Shown: positions 24,535 through 38,316 of the stretch, piece after piece
Position numbering within the stretch: the stretch's first letter is position 1
Layout of the letters: every line of letters starts with the position of its first letter
DNA from: Daucus carota subsp. sativus
Lineage: Eukaryota > Streptophyta > Magnoliopsida > Apiales > Apiaceae
Assembly: GCF_001625215.2 (NCBI RefSeq)
Contig: NC_030381.2
Span: 51,297,214 to 51,361,213, forward strand
Direction: 5' to 3'
Length of the DNA: 64,000 nt
Program-made: the position numbers and the translations under genes
The notes under the pieces: model-generated
Database searches by the model: none
The model's input: the letters and a program-made list of their open reading frames with translations, nothing else
Told to the model about the DNA's origin: nothing

Positions 24535-27500
24535 CTATTGCCATGGTTGTGACAGTGAGATAGCAGCAGTTGATGCCTCAAGACCGTGTTTCCCATGTAT
24601 AGCAGATCTCAGAACATTGTATTGCTGATTGACAGAGTCATACAGAGCCTGTGAATATGCCACTTTAGCCTGCAAAAATTAGAAAATTAGCAGACACAAG
24701 ACTACGAATATAATAGATAGTTCAATAATGAATAATTTTAGTAAAACTTTCAGTATGGCAAGCTATAAGTAACCAACCTCTTCAGGGTTCGCACAGTCAT
24801 CACAAATTTTATCATAATTTATCGGGGGTGCAATTGATAATCCGGTTCCATGAAAAGCAATCATTCGTCTCTCTCCAATTTCTTTCTCAACCTATTTAAA
24901 TTGATGCTTCTTAGTATAACAGGCAACTGAAGTCATGATGCACATGCAAAGACAAACCAGACAGAAAATCGAACCTTTACTGGAGGAGGCATAATATTAT
25001 GGCACAGTAGAGCTACTGGATATATGTGTGCAGGATGACCAGCATGTTCCATAAGCCTTCTCATGTTGTCCACTGCAGAAGCATCAAAGGGTGCCTGAAC
25101 CTCTTGTATTAGTATAAATCCACCATAAAATGAATTACAACAGGAGTTACATAACCTGGATTGTATTCCAATCAAAAAATCCCAAAACTAATTTATGAAT
25201 TAACACAAGGGAATGGAAAAGCCCACGTCATTATAAAAATTCACATGCTAAAGTCGATCACAAATATTTATTAGAATAAGCAAGTGCTGAAAACATTGTC
25301 TCAGCTTGTTGGTTGTAAATCAAGCACCATATTGCTGGTGAATATAACTATATAGTATATAATCCTGCCACATCTAGTCATGTTTCTCTATCTTTTTATA
25401 TAGCTCAATTTTTGGGGTCATATTACCAAACTAGACAAGTTGATTTGCCCAATATGTGTTGCTTTTTGGCATGCCATGTTAAAAATAGTTAACGCATGCC
25501 ACTTGGCCATATATAGAAATTGTTGAGGAATTTATCATGCAAAAGACGTTGGAATTAATCATGTATTGAACGAGATAGCTTACTGGTAACCATTCATTCG
25601 TGACTGGATCAGGACGGTCACGTCCACCACTTGGCGCGATCCATATGATTTCCGATTCACTCCTGTGAGTCAAACTACCATGGTGAGAACAGAGAACATG
25701 TCTATAGAGTGAACCTTAGCATCGAATATGCCATGCCTTGATCAAACAATTAGAGACTATTTAGTACGTTCAAGGATCATAAATTTAGCAAGTAAATCTA
25801 GACCACTTCTTATTTATCAAACTGCAGAGTTCCTTTGTAAGTATGTAAGTCCTACAGTTTAGAAGTAAAATAAAAAAGTAATCAAAACTTTAATATTACT
25901 TCTCTTGCCAGAAAGTACTGTCCAAAAACTAGATTACAATGGCATATATTGCTCTTTCTAAAGAGACATAATTATTGAGGTATATTGCTGAAAAATTAAC
26001 TGAGTTCTCAGATATTATTAGTACAAATAACAATTTGCATTGCCAGTGCAACAAATTTTCGATATAAACCTGCAAACAGAGTAATCGTTTGACTAAAAAA
26101 TAGAGCAGTGCATCTTCCCACTCCACAATAAGCAGATGAAGTTCTGTAGTTAATATATCATAGCTATTAACAACAAAAATAATGTAAAAATGGTATCTAA
26201 AGTATTACAGGACATAATCAGGAAAACCGAACAGTAAAGAAAGGCACGTAATGGCATTATGCAGTAAGCCCACCATGTAATCCTTGCTGCAAATGGCTAC
26301 AAAGTACAAAGTACTACTAACTGGCAGAAATAATTTTCAAAAAATCTGGTGGACAGTTCAATTTCCATCGTCCACTACGTGGTGTCAAGCTGTATATATC
26401 AATAAAGGAAAACTAGGTTCTTCCTCTAAATAAGTGTGCCACATGATCCAAGATAAATATAACACATTACTATGCATTGTATGTTCACCTCAGTAACTTA
26501 GCCATCTCCTTTAAACTCCTTGTATTTGCTCTCCTTTTCATATCTACAAGCTCTGGATCATCATTCATGTGCTTCTTCGAATACACACACAAGAGATTCC
26601 TATATAACATGACGTAGAACAAGCATATATTAATTACTAAGAAAAAGATATATGAAAAAAAGGACCACTTCAGGCTGTAGGACAAAAATTGTAATAATAA
26701 CCTGCCCATGCTAAAGGGTTTGCAAAGTGGATCCGTCACAACTCTATCTCCTGCTATATAAGTCTGCATTAAAGTATCTAAATACCAGTTACACAAACAA
26801 ATTTCATGTGCACGAGAACTTATGGTACTGTAACTTAAGCAAACAACAATTTTATTACCACGCCCTCCCCAATATAAGGATTTGTTGATTCGAGAAGCAA
26901 TGCAATTACAGCTGGATCTGCTTCAGTTTGATGGTTGGAAATTAAGATTACGTTGTCACCCTGGATTTTATGGTATAGAAGTACTGATTAATTATTAAAT
27001 CCTAGCAAATGCAAACAAGAACTAGAGACATCAAGAACAAGGAGAAATTTAGAGTAACAAAATTCTAATCGAAGTAACTGAATGAAGCACAAATTAAAAT
27101 CAACTGTCAAAATTTTCAACTACTCAACTAGAAGCACCAGTGAAGCAAATAATAAAGCACAAAAAAAAAAAAGTAACTCTCTGAGTAAAGAAGGATCATC
27201 AGTATCAGCATGGTATTACTGTTCAATTGTTCCTTGATCTACTTGACCTTCTGGTTGATCTGTAGGTAGAAGGCCCGCTCTTAAGGGAGACTCAGTTACT
27301 TCCTCTCATTCTTGTATGGCTTAAACAAACAAAAAGGCTAATGTTTTTCTTTTAGCATTTTAGCATAAATAGAAAGTAACAATATATTGAAAAGTGGAAG
27401 GGGAAATATGTACGTAAACAACTAAACCACATCAAAATTACACAAAGTTGCATGATGTCCACTCCTTTTAATGTTGGGATTAGAAAAATAGTGACGATAG

Positions 27501-30500
27501 TAAAGGCGAGTGAGTTATAGTTTTTCTGTTCTATTCCTTACTGTATAGATGAACACTAAAGCAACAGGCAGTAAGATACTTCTCATTATATACCTATTTC
27601 GCAGAGGACTGTGCTGCAGCCAGAATAAACTTTTAAACACTCGTACAACAAAACCAAATTGTCTCTTGAGTGCCCGCAATTGAGGAATAGCGCCCCCCCC
27701 CCCCACCCACACACACACACACACAAACCAACTTAACATTCCACAATTTCGGACCCTTGGCAACCTTGATAAGATATGTGTTTGTGTAGATAGACAGAGA
27801 GAAACCTAATGTATACCATATTTATAATACAAAAACAAAAATGTTGCAATGCCCGTGATTAGCAATCAAGAACAGTAAGCAACAATTATAGTCCATCCGA
27901 ATCGAGAACTACACTGGGGAGAAAAGATAAAGAAAAAAACTATGTGTAGTTTATTTACCTGCCGAAGTTTTTCTTCCATTTCATTAAAAACAGAGATATT
28001 TCCGACATACGAATCCCTAAATGAACAGATATGACCAATGTTAAGGACATCAAAAGGTAAAAACTAGAAGCGAAATTTCTCTGCAAATATGTGATGCTAA
28101 AGGTACAGAAACAGACTGCTTTATGTAAATTAGCATTCTTAACAAAATATAAAAGGGATGATAATATTAAAAAGACTAAAAAGACTGTTTGCAATAGGAT
28201 GAATCCAATGTCATTGGTTGACCAATGGCGGAGCTACATCACACTAGTGGGGACTATAGCCCCCACCACTAGGTTAAGAAAATATTATAATATTCAGTAG
28301 TAGATCTATTTAGCCCCCGCTAAAATAAGAAAAGAAGGATAATATTTAGCTTAAAATCTTTTTAACCCTCACTTCAATTAATAAACTAGTCAATTATAAA
28401 TGTTTAAATATCTTTTAAATTAAATTTATCTTCTCTATTTTTATACATGCCTATATCACCTGTTAATTCAGAATATAATTCATAATTTAATTAGTCTCCT
28501 AATTCGAAAAAGCTATAATCTTATAATGTGTGGTAGTCTCGCTATAATGGTACTTTAATTTCATTAGATTACATAAATGTCATAGTAATCCAAGTTATTA
28601 TAGTTATAGTTTATTCAATGTCACATTAACAACTCAGAATTAGATATAATTGTATTAACTATTTTAAATAATTAATCCAAATAAAATTTCCAATTTTCAG
28701 CTAAATTTTAAATAATAACTATTAGTAAATTGCAATTTATCTGTTGTTGTTACTTTTCCTATTAATCACCTTATTAGAAATAATGCAATATTTGTTTATT
28801 ATTTTATTATTATCTATCATGTTTAAACTATTAAAATTCATATAATAATATAAGGATCACATTAAAATTTTAAAGAGTAAATTCTATAAGTTGGATGGTA
28901 GTACAAGATATTAATGAATTTACAATTTTGGATGATATAAGTAAAGTAAATTATAATTTTAGATATTAATAATGATAATGAGATTTTTACCAATTTAAAT
29001 GTTTATGAAGACCATCTTGACAAACAAAATGTATATGAAGACCTCAAATAGTGGATTTCATGTTAACAAATTAAATTGTAATAAATTAATATATGTTTCC
29101 GTATTTTAACTTTAATTTAGCCACCATCAATTTAATTTTCTGGCTCCCCGCTATAGTCAACCATCAACTTAAACTTAGTACCCTAGGAATAAAACATACA
29201 AATTGAGCCAATTCCTTAGTTGCATAACCAAAAATTCACCATATTTTAAGTACCTTAAGAAGACAACTCTAAATTCTAAAGTGTTCTACTCAAAGATAAT
29301 CAAAAAGCCATCATGTAACTGATACAAGATAAATAATAATCTTTTTGTCCATTCATTTCTCTACAATTTTTTGCCACTGTTTGGCATGCATTTTATGGTA
29401 TATATAACACGTAGTTTCATAACTTATTTTTAAAAAAATTCTTTTTGTTAAATAAAAATTTAAAGGGAAATTTGCAAAAATACCCATGTTTTCAAACTTA
29501 TTATCAAAAATACGTTCGAAGTTGTTGCAACACAGTTGATTTTCAGGTTACTGCCATTGCAAACGAGGCCCAAATTTAAACAACAAATTTCTATTCGAAA
29601 GAAAAAAAATTAAATAATTTATGAAACTATATTTTAAGGAGCCTTAAAATGCATGTCAAACCCACTTTCCTACACGTAAGCAACCTGGAGGGACAGATCA
29701 AGTATTCTTTTCTTTAAGATTAGAGAAATAAGAAAAATGAAAAAATATAATTTCAAATTAGTTTTTTTTTTTTTAAAGTAAAAATACTATCATTAACACA
29801 TATCTTAGGAACAAAATTACAAAATACATTTTTTATCCTACCCATTTACAGTATAAAAAATACTGTAAAAACTAAATATCTAAGAGAAAATGTAATCAAT
29901 CGGTTAAACCTACAATCCCTTTTGCAGAGAATTTTAATGATCAAAATTCATTATTCTGCAAATCACATTCATTGTTCATCAATTTTTGGATTCATTATTA
30001 TGCACATTTGAATAATATTATACAAGTCAAAATACATTGTTCAACACTATTATGGCACACGAGTCCAACATTCGAGTGGTCTACACTGAACATTTGCCAT
30101 ATTATAATACATATATATACATATATATATCTGTGTGTTTGTAATGCTTAAAGTTTTAACTATAGTTTAAATTTTATTTATTGTGGAATATAGGATAAGA
30201 TTTAAAACTATTGTTAATTATAAAAACTCAAAATTAGAATTCTGTAAACCCAATCCCGATCCAAAGCCCAATGGATGGGGTTTGAATTTCAAATTTATAA
30301 TCCGATTGGATTTTGGATGAAAATTTTCAGGTATGAATTTGGATATCATATGTTGTGTTTGGTTGGGGTGAATGGAATGGAATGAGTATAAATAGAAGAA
30401 AATAATAGAGTGTAGGAGGGAAAACTTTGAAAAAAATGAGTGAGTGCAAATTTTGTATGATAAGATTTGGGTAGAAAATAGGTATGATAAGGAATGGAGC

Positions 30501-33500
30501 ATTCCTTCACAAAATGGAGGGTATGACCTCTAGTCAGGGATGATAGGAATGGACTGGTGGAAGGAATGAAATTATTATACATTTAAATTATAGTTCAAAT
30601 CTCATTCCATCCCTCCATGTTCATTCACCCCAACCAAACATAACATTAGAAATTCAACTCGTTGCCATCCCTAATTATTATTTTGATTTACTTCTGTTAG
30701 GAAGACACATAATCTCGAGCTATATTTTTTAATATCCCCAAGATGTGAATCTTTAAGTTCAACAATTGTACATCATCACTCTTAAACCAGTTGATTTGGG
30801 TGGGAATTTATTTTTGAATATATGAAATATGAAATTTATAAAAATCATTTTAAGTATAAACTTTGATTATAAGTTGGATTATTCAAAATTTGATTACCTG
30901 TATGTTTTAAATAAAAATTTAATACGTTTCCGTTCACTTAATTTTTTTATGGAAAATGCCATATTGCATAAGAAATTATAGGTAAATAAAGAAGGTTACA
31001 AATAGTTCCGGTTATATGATAATATTAGAGAATATATCGACATGATTAAATAAATATAGGAAATTAAGAGCAATACATATCAAACATAAGATTTCGAATA
31101 CTTAGTCTTAATTATAAGAAACTGATATGAAAACAATTTGTGCGACGAGGACCTTAGCACTCAAAGAGACTAGCAAAATGTTGGGTACTGCTAAAGAGGC
31201 CACTTGGCCGTTTGAGGCCTCAGGCGTCCACTACAAACCATGTGATATGAATATTTACTAACAAGTAATACAGAAAAAAAAATTAAAAAAAAAGAAGCAA
31301 AAAATACATGTTGTAACATACCTAAAATTAATCAGAGGCCGGATATAGTCTTGAGCAAACATGTAGTAGTCAAAAGGTTCTCTAATAGCCTTGTGATATG
31401 CTGAGAATACGAAAGTGTCCTGAAAATTTATGGTTACTTCTACATAAAGATATGCACTGCTGTAGTGCTATATGTATATCAACAACATCAAGACAACTTG
31501 ACTGGTCTATCGTGAATACCTTCACAACCATGAAGATACGGTTCAAAACTGTAGCCATGTTAGATAAAACGATATCAGCTGCCTTGGGATCTCCACTTTG
31601 CAAAACCTGGAAAGTTAAATTGTCATGATGCCAAATGATATATTGGATAGAACCTTCGAAATTTAAACTAAAGGTGATAGTTTATAGGAGACAACTGGTT
31701 TCCATCTACTCCAAATAATTTTAGTACTTACATTCCTCTTTCAGTTTTACTTTAGCTGAAATCTTTTGAACTTAAAAAACAATTTGAGCCTTTTTGTTCC
31801 CTTTCAAGGCACAGAAGTTGGTTATGCATCAGCATTGTTACCCAAAAATAATCAACGTATATAGAATGAGACCAGAAAGCCTCTAATTACATCTATGGCT
31901 CTTCTTAAAAACAATAAAAACTTATTAAAGTCAAAGAATTTCATTTCTACCAGTAAAACAAATATAAAAATCATGATAAAATGCAGAACTGGCTACTTGA
32001 TGCAATTTCGTCTCGGCTCAAAGTACCAGAAGGCCGGTGAAATAGGATAGTTGAAACCTTATTGTCTAGACTAGAAGCAATACGTATATCTACTATATTT
32101 TTCACATCAATAGGAGCCCCATACAAAGTAGGCGAGAAAGAACCTTCAAATGTATTAAGCAAAATAGAACTGGCAATGAAGCTAGGTGGAAATTAAGCTA
32201 TGAGCTGAGTGTTTCTAGCAATATGTGAGGTGTACATTCAAAATTTATATATAAGATGGACCTTCATTTTGTTGGCAATGACATCGTGTTAAAACTCAAA
32301 AACCAATATAAGGCACAATTGTAAAACAAACAAAATTCTGAGATGTTTGTAAAAAAAAATCTTCTAGATGTATTTGGCCTTCCAAAACTCTACGAGGCTC
32401 CAAAAAGACATGCACTAGGTCTTCACATTGATATGGCCAATCAAAAGTTGCAAAAATGACCAATTAATAGAAGACAGAAATACAGATTGAGCATGTCAGA
32501 TTTGACTACAGAAAATATGATATGGAGCAATAAAGGCATATTCAACACTAAAATTTGTAGGAACCTTCACTTTGATAACAAATTAAAGGGTTAAAAAAGG
32601 AGATTATTGATATAACTGTATGCAAACAAGATTCTTTTTTCCCAAAACAATTATACAATACAAATTCAGTTCCGCTCCTTTTGCAGCAAGTTCTAGCCTT
32701 ATCTTGTATTACTCTAAATCTCTAATACATGTCAGAAATTAACTTCATAAGTTTCCATGCTAGAATTCATTGTACAGAATTCAGACATGCTATTCATATT
32801 ATGCAGTCAAAGGACATATGTTTTTTTGTACATGATGAAAGAAATTAGAAAGTGCAAGTCACGCCCGGGTGTCAATTTCCACCAGATAAGCTAAAGACTA
32901 AGGAATATAATTTATCATTATTTTTTGAGATGATATCTTACATAAATTATACCTAAGAAAAATCTAAGCTGATGAGGGGGGGGAAAGATTACCGCCTCGT
33001 TATAATTCTTGTACAACTCCGCCATTCCAAGAGCAACATTAGAAGGCAACTTTCCAGCATCCTTCTCTCTTCGAATTTCAGAAAGTAGTTCTGTGAAAGA
33101 AAAAAACTCATTCGTCGAAGAAACAACACCCAATCAGTTACTATCTGAGAGGAGAAATTTAAACTTATAAAATTAAAGCAATGGTATAATCTGCTCCAGA
33201 TGGCATCTTAGGAATACATTTTAACATCTTATCCAATACTAACTTCTCAACTCACCTGATAAGGTAACCAAATTTTGTCGGCTCTGTTCTTTTTTGTACA
33301 CTGCTCAAGTGAAATGCCCATTTTTGCGGCTACATAACTAAATTATTGCTTATTAGTAGTGGCCTTCTAATTTATTATACAGCTTCAAAAGGGGTAAATA
33401 AGCTGTATAAGTTTGTAAAGCAGGTTATTGCCGCAGTGTTTCCAAAGAGATCTCATGTCTGAATTATGTTAATTATATAATCCAAATGTCCAACAAACAT

Positions 33501-35031
33501 TAGTGGCAACAAAAAATCAAAAATACATGGCGAAGCATCATAGTATAAGATATATTATTTCCATTGTTCTTAAATTGGATGATTACAAATCACTACAGAA
33601 TGATAATCTAAATACACCACTCCCCCCGTAGCTAACACTGCTTTCGTGGTTTTTTGTTTGATTTTATGTCCAAACAATTATAAATCATATAATACAAAAA
33701 TCCCACCAAAACACAAGCGGCAACAAAAATACAGTGCTGACACGTCACAGTCCTAAACATAACTTCTTGCAACTCCAGAATGGAATTGCCATGAGGCTCC
33801 ATAGACAACCCGTAATCTAGACAGGCATCAACCTCGCAAGTAGCCAACTAAAATTAGTAAATCCATATAGATCCTAATTTGTAAATTTTAATATCTAATC
33901 CTGCTCTCTACACTATGCAAGAAATTCTTAATTTCAATCAAAAGTAAGAAAATAAAAGTATCAAACTGACAGCCAGAGACACCAATAACAACAAACCTTT
34001 TGATGATTACAAGAACAAGAAAAGATTGTAAAACAAGAGCAGACTGTATAACCAAAGCAGTAGACAGTCAAAACAAACATAAACTGTTAACTACACAATA
34101 CAGACAAAAACAGAATTCAAATCCATGAACAGTAAATCTACACAAATTAATAACTCCAAATACTTGAACACAACTGTTTCAACCGTATCCGCTAACAGCA
34201 TAATCCACGTCTTATAATCACTTAGCCCTCCAATCAGGTATTCAATCATTCCACAAGTTTCTAAAAATATACACATAACAAACAAACTCATATAAAATAA
34301 GTATACAAGTTCGATTCAAGCCTGGCAGCTTAAGAAAATATAATCGCTCGGAAATCGGAATAATGCAGGAACTCATAAATTTCATAATTCGCCAAAGCAA
34401 ACCATATATACGTAAACACTAAACATACACAAATATTTAGTACAACTAACTGTTAGGAGTATATCACAAACAAACTCACATAGATTAGGTGTAGCGATAA
34501 CCTATCTCTTCTACGCTTAACTAAATGCAGGAATCACAATTTCAAAATTCTTCAAATTAAACAGACACACATATAGTTCATAAGTTTCAATATGCACTTA
34601 TGCAGTCTTTGATTACTTTCAAAGTCTCTAGAATTATACACTACCTAACAGGCTAACAAACGAAAATATGTGAAAGGAGAAAATGCAGGAATAATAAATT
34701 CAAAAAATAATCAAATCGTGTACACACACGTTGAGTGTAACTATGTGTTGAATTTCACCGACAAATGTCTACCTTCACCGGAACGCGCATCGAGAAATGT
34801 GCGAGACATCGAGAGCGAAGTAGAAGGAGACGCTTGCGTATCCGCACCAGATTCAACGACGCCTCTCGGCACCTGAGACGAGCAAAGCACCACGGCGAGC
34901 GACGAATGTCGCCGGAAACTCGATCGGAGAGAGTAGCAGCGAGTAGGCGCCGGCGGAAGATATGAAAACCTAGTAAGTTTTAGGGACAAAAGTGTGGGAG
35001 AAGGTGAAGTAGAGTGAATTTGAATTGTCAT
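24535..35031 (-). CDS. ATS1: Plastid glycerol-3-phosphate acyltransferase
   Basis: Twelve minus-strand exons: 35031-34773, 33090-32993, 31606-31520, 31419-31322, 28016-27959, 26960-26859, 26763-26702, 26599-26489, 25662-25584, 25094-24975, 24891-24778 and 24669-24535. Every junction is GT-AG and the frame holds, giving 440 residues. Residues 1 to about 75 are Ser/Thr/Arg-rich with few acids, a chloroplast transit peptide. Then come the plant-type N-terminal helical domain ([20 protein letters not shown]) and the acyltransferase domain with the HX4D motif in [10 protein letters not shown] (His210, Asp215), [18 protein letters not shown], the KKHM motif, [13 protein letters not shown] and a C-terminus ending SLSQPWQ. 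It transfers an acyl group from acyl-ACP to position 1 of glycerol 3-phosphate in the stroma, the first step of plastid phosphatidylglycerol and galactolipid synthesis. Introns fill 87 percent of the locus; intron 4 (28017-31321) carries transposon remnants. The ATG at 35031 is the first after the tRNA gene. Confidence 0.96.
27693..27726. repeat. Poly-C plus (CA)n tract in an ATS1 intron
   Basis: Twelve or so C followed by ACCCAC and about eight CA units, inside intron 27017-27958. A likely length-variable site. Confidence 0.85.
28215..29160. mobile_element. Candidate AT-rich transposon remnant in ATS1 intron 4
   Basis: Left edge GGTTGACCAATGGCGGAGCT and, reversed, right edge GGTTGACTATAGCGGGGAGCC share a GGTTGAC...GCGG.GAGC core. 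The interior is very AT-rich with AGCCCCC motifs near the left end (28258, 28312). The ends are too diverged for a family call, and a target duplication is not clear. Confidence 0.45.
30350..30646. mobile_element. MITE with 25-bp terminal inverted repeats in ATS1 intron 4
   Basis: Left end ATGTTGTGTTTGGTTGGGGT at 30350 and right end ending at 30646 are inverted copies over 25 bases with one mismatch (GTGTTTGG against ATGTTTGG). The interior is rich in GGAATGGAATGAG motifs. Flanks ATA and TTA suggest a three-base TWA target as in PIF/Harbinger, but they do not match exactly. Non-coding, about 297 bp. Confidence 0.75.
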
Positions 35032-35208
35032 AGAGAGAGAGAGAGAATTGTTTCTTATATGCGAGTGTGGGTGTATACGGAGAAGTGGAGAACGTATCGG
35101 TGAGTAGATGAATGGAGATTTGGAGTGGCGGTAAAGTTTGGTGGTGATAAATAGAGTGCAAAATACAATTAAACAGTAAACGAGTAGCGGATGCAAATTT
35201 AAAAAACA
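35032..35208 (-). promoter_or_regulatory. ATS1 leader/promoter interval behind the tRNA gene
   Basis: Only 177 bases separate the tRNA 3' end from the ATS1 start codon. On the minus strand it ends in a (CT)n run directly before the ATG and contains no other ATG. The ATS1 promoter must therefore either sit within this gap or extend over the tRNA gene. Confidence 0.6.
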
Positions 35209-35282
35209 TGGCCCATGCAGGTCTCGAACCTGCGACCTTCGCGTTATTAGCACGACGCTCTAACCAGCTGAGCTAATAGGCC
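35209..35282 (-). tRNA. trnI-AAU: tRNA-Ile (anticodon AAU)
   Basis: Complete cloverleaf on the minus strand. The 7-bp acceptor stem GGCCTAT/ATGGGCC has one T-G pair, followed by discriminator A. D arm GCTC...GAGC; anticodon loop CTAATAA gives AAT (AAU), read as AIU after editing; T arm GCAGG TTCGAGA CCTGC. A box TAGCTCAGCTGG and B box GGTTCGAGACC are intact, and a T6 run (35206-35201) just downstream ends Pol III transcription. Intronless, nuclear type, apparently functional. Confidence 0.97.
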
Positions 35283-37290
35283 AGTTGCTAAAAATTAATT
35301 GTCCAATTATAAAGCCTAATGGACAAGACATGAAGCACAGTCTCACGCAGAGGGGACAAGTATACACACTTTTATAATTTGTTAAAATTAACATATGTTA
35401 GACATTTTGGAAAATACGTTTTATATCTTTAGGAATTGTTTGTCAGTTGTGGATTTGTAGATGATTTGTATAAATTTTTTAATATTGTCTAAAAATAATT
35501 AAACACAAATATACTTCATTTTGATTTTGATACAAAACTTTTAATATTTTTATATAAATAATTAAACACGTGTACACTTCATATTGACTTTGACAAGTTT
35601 CGAATCTTGTGAAGAATTAGGAAAGTATTATTGAATCAGAGTTTACTAATTAATATTCTTTTAACATTTATTAGTACTTTAGTATTAATAATAAATATTG
35701 TAAATATTTGTCTTATTATATGACTTTTTAGAGATTGGTCAAATATACTAAATATCAGTGGGTCAGTTATATTTTTAAACAATACTAATGTATGGTTGAA
35801 ATGAACAAAAGTTCACATATTATTTATAATTTTTATTCATGATATGATTTATTAAATTTTAGCTAAACATCTTTTGAGAGGTAAAAATACTCTCATGCGG
35901 TAATGATGCCAAGTTTATATTATTACTGATATCCATAAACCTCCAACACATGAGTGATGCTAAGTATTCTTCTAATATTGTTGTCCTTCGCATTTGCTAG
36001 GAGAATGGAGATGAAAAGTCTCACATTGTCAAGTAAATTCTGAGCATTAAATCAAGTTAGTCTAGGTTATAACGACTCATATTTGAATTGAGTTCTCCAA
36101 GAGCTTTTTAACGCGTGTATAATCTCTCAAAATGATCAAAAGGTAATTTGATAAATCAATTTTTGTTTCTATTACAAAATTATTGACATCGACTTAATTA
36201 ATCAGTGTGTTTGATTAATTATGAAAGTTGTGTTATTATTTCTATTAGGATTGGGTTAAAAATGAATTTACTTAAACTAATTCGAATTTAGTTTTGAATT
36301 ATTTGATTTTGTAACATCAATTTTGTTTCTAATACAAAATTATTAGCACCGGCCCACTTAATTTACGCATCTGATTACTTATTGAATTTCTGTGAAGTAC
36401 GATACTCTCCATACATATATCTATATACGTCCTCCACACATACATTTATATACGTCATTAGTGTTTATTATTTCAAAATACAAAGCCATTACATCTTTCT
36501 CCATCATCTCCCCTATATCTAGAATTCTCTTGCTCGTTGACAGTGCCATTTTTCGCAGCAACATCATTATCCGTTTTAGTTTTATCTAAGAAAGCCCTCA
36601 TTCTACACATACAAAGACGGTGAGGATACAAATATATTTTAAATATATAGTTTTCATTCCACTTGAATCTGTTCACATGATTGGTTTTTTATCTTTTGTT
36701 TCTTATTTGTTATATATGAACACGACTTTATTTATTTGTTTGTTGTTGTAGCACTTGCCGTCAAATTTTTGACCGAAACTTTAAATATATTTATAAATTA
36801 ATTTAAAAAAGCTAATTTTTTAAAAAGTAAAAAACTGTAACTTAATACATAAAGAATGGTAAAATATAACATATGAGAATTAAATATACAAGTCGAAACA
36901 TTTTGCATAATCAATATTTATTTTCTTATTAACATGTTAAAATACCATCACGAATAAAAAGCTAACTATAATAATTTTGCCTTTGATTTATAATTATACA
37001 ACATCAATTCAAATTTTGATAAGCACTAAAAATAATTACACTAAATAGTAGTAATGCCAGTTTCAGAAAAAGTGAACAAAATAAAATAGCAATGATATAT
37101 ATTTCTTATGATGTAGGTAAAACTTATATCATGTTTAAAGATATTTTAAACAAATCGTCACAAACACAAATGCTGTATTAATGTTTCATCCAGTTGCCCA
37201 AGAAACGAAACCGAAAGAAAATAAAAAATAAAAAATAAAAATCAAAGGCGGTGGCCCAAGAAAGGGCACGATTGATATTAACTCAGCATA
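35283..37290. other. Spacer between tRNA-Ile and RCD1
   Basis: AT-rich, no gene. Two diverged copies of a segment beginning TTTGTTTCTA(T/A)TACAAAATTATT lie at about 36162 and 36310, some 148 bases apart, the trace of an old tandem duplication. A short repeat of TATATACGTC occurs near 36422 and 36449. The last 300 bases are the likely RCD1 promoter. Confidence 0.5.
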
Positions 37291-37299
37291 GCCTAGGCT

Positions 37300-37395
37300 A
37301 GGGTTTTCAACTATTATTTTTCCCCAAAAATAATTTCACAGGCAGCAGAAGCAAAGCACCAGATCAATCGCTAATTCTCTACTTAAGATCTTCTG
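37300..37395 (+). other. Probable RCD1 leader exon
   Basis: CAGCAGAAGCAAAGCACCAG and the following sequence up to a GT donor at 37396 look like a plant leader exon, and RCD1 homologues often have a leader intron. The acceptor before the coding exon would be TTTGCAAG ending at 40470. The 3.1-kb intron implied may hold further small exons. Weak support without transcripts. Confidence 0.35.
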
Positions 37396-38281
37396 GTATC
37401 AAGCTTGCATCTCTATGTTCTTCAATCCCTCTATGTGTATCTCACTGTTTGTTCGTATACACGTGTTTGTAACTTTGTTTGCATGTGTTTTTTTGTTGAA
37501 TTGTTGAATTTATGTGTTTATAAGTGTTTTGATTGAAATTAGATGCTTACGTGTGTTTGTTAGGGTTTTGATTTGTGGATCTGCGTTTCAGTTGTAATTG
37601 CTAGTTGTAATTGGAGAGTTTACGGTGGATGGGATTGCTATAAATTTGAATTTCAGTTTGTTGATGTTTCGTGGTGAGTTTTTGGTCGATTGGATGTTTA
37701 AAGTGGGATTTCTGATTGTTTTCGGTGTGGTATTATTGATTGTCGTGTGTTTTCTGTTTGTGTGTATATGAATTATTTTTGGGTTGAATTGAGCTAGAAG
37801 TTGGCGGGGTGATGTGTGCTTATTGTCTGCAGTACGTGTTTACGAAATGTTTTGATTGTCAGTTGCAACGGTAGTTGAGGTTTCTTTATTTCGGCGTTTG
37901 TTTGTACCCTACTTGTAAAAAACGGCGGAGGAGTTGTGGATAGAGTCCTTGAAGTTAGTTGCGTTGCTAATTACATTATGTAAATTGGTGATTCGCTCAA
38001 TGACGTTATGTGAATATGTGATTCGCTCAGTGAATGCTATGAATTTTGTCTTATTGGTTTCGGTAAGAACCTTTTTTTAAGTGTCTTATATGTCATCTAA
38101 TAATCATGAATTTAATGGTTCATTGTTTTCTTAAACCTATAGTATATTTCGTATCACAAAACGACAGCCTCATTTTTAGAAATATTATCATTTACCATTT
38201 ATTTACATAAACGTGTACAAGCACTACAGGTTATCTCTTGTCATGTATAAAACTGTTTTTCTTCCCCGCTGTTTGATCCGG

Positions 38282-38316
<35 letters not shown>

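Noticed and set aside
34741-35253. Longer ATS1 N-terminus from the full open frame
   Set aside because: The extra part would read through the tRNA-Ile gene and has no ATG before 35031; the ATG at 35031 gives a normal transit peptide.
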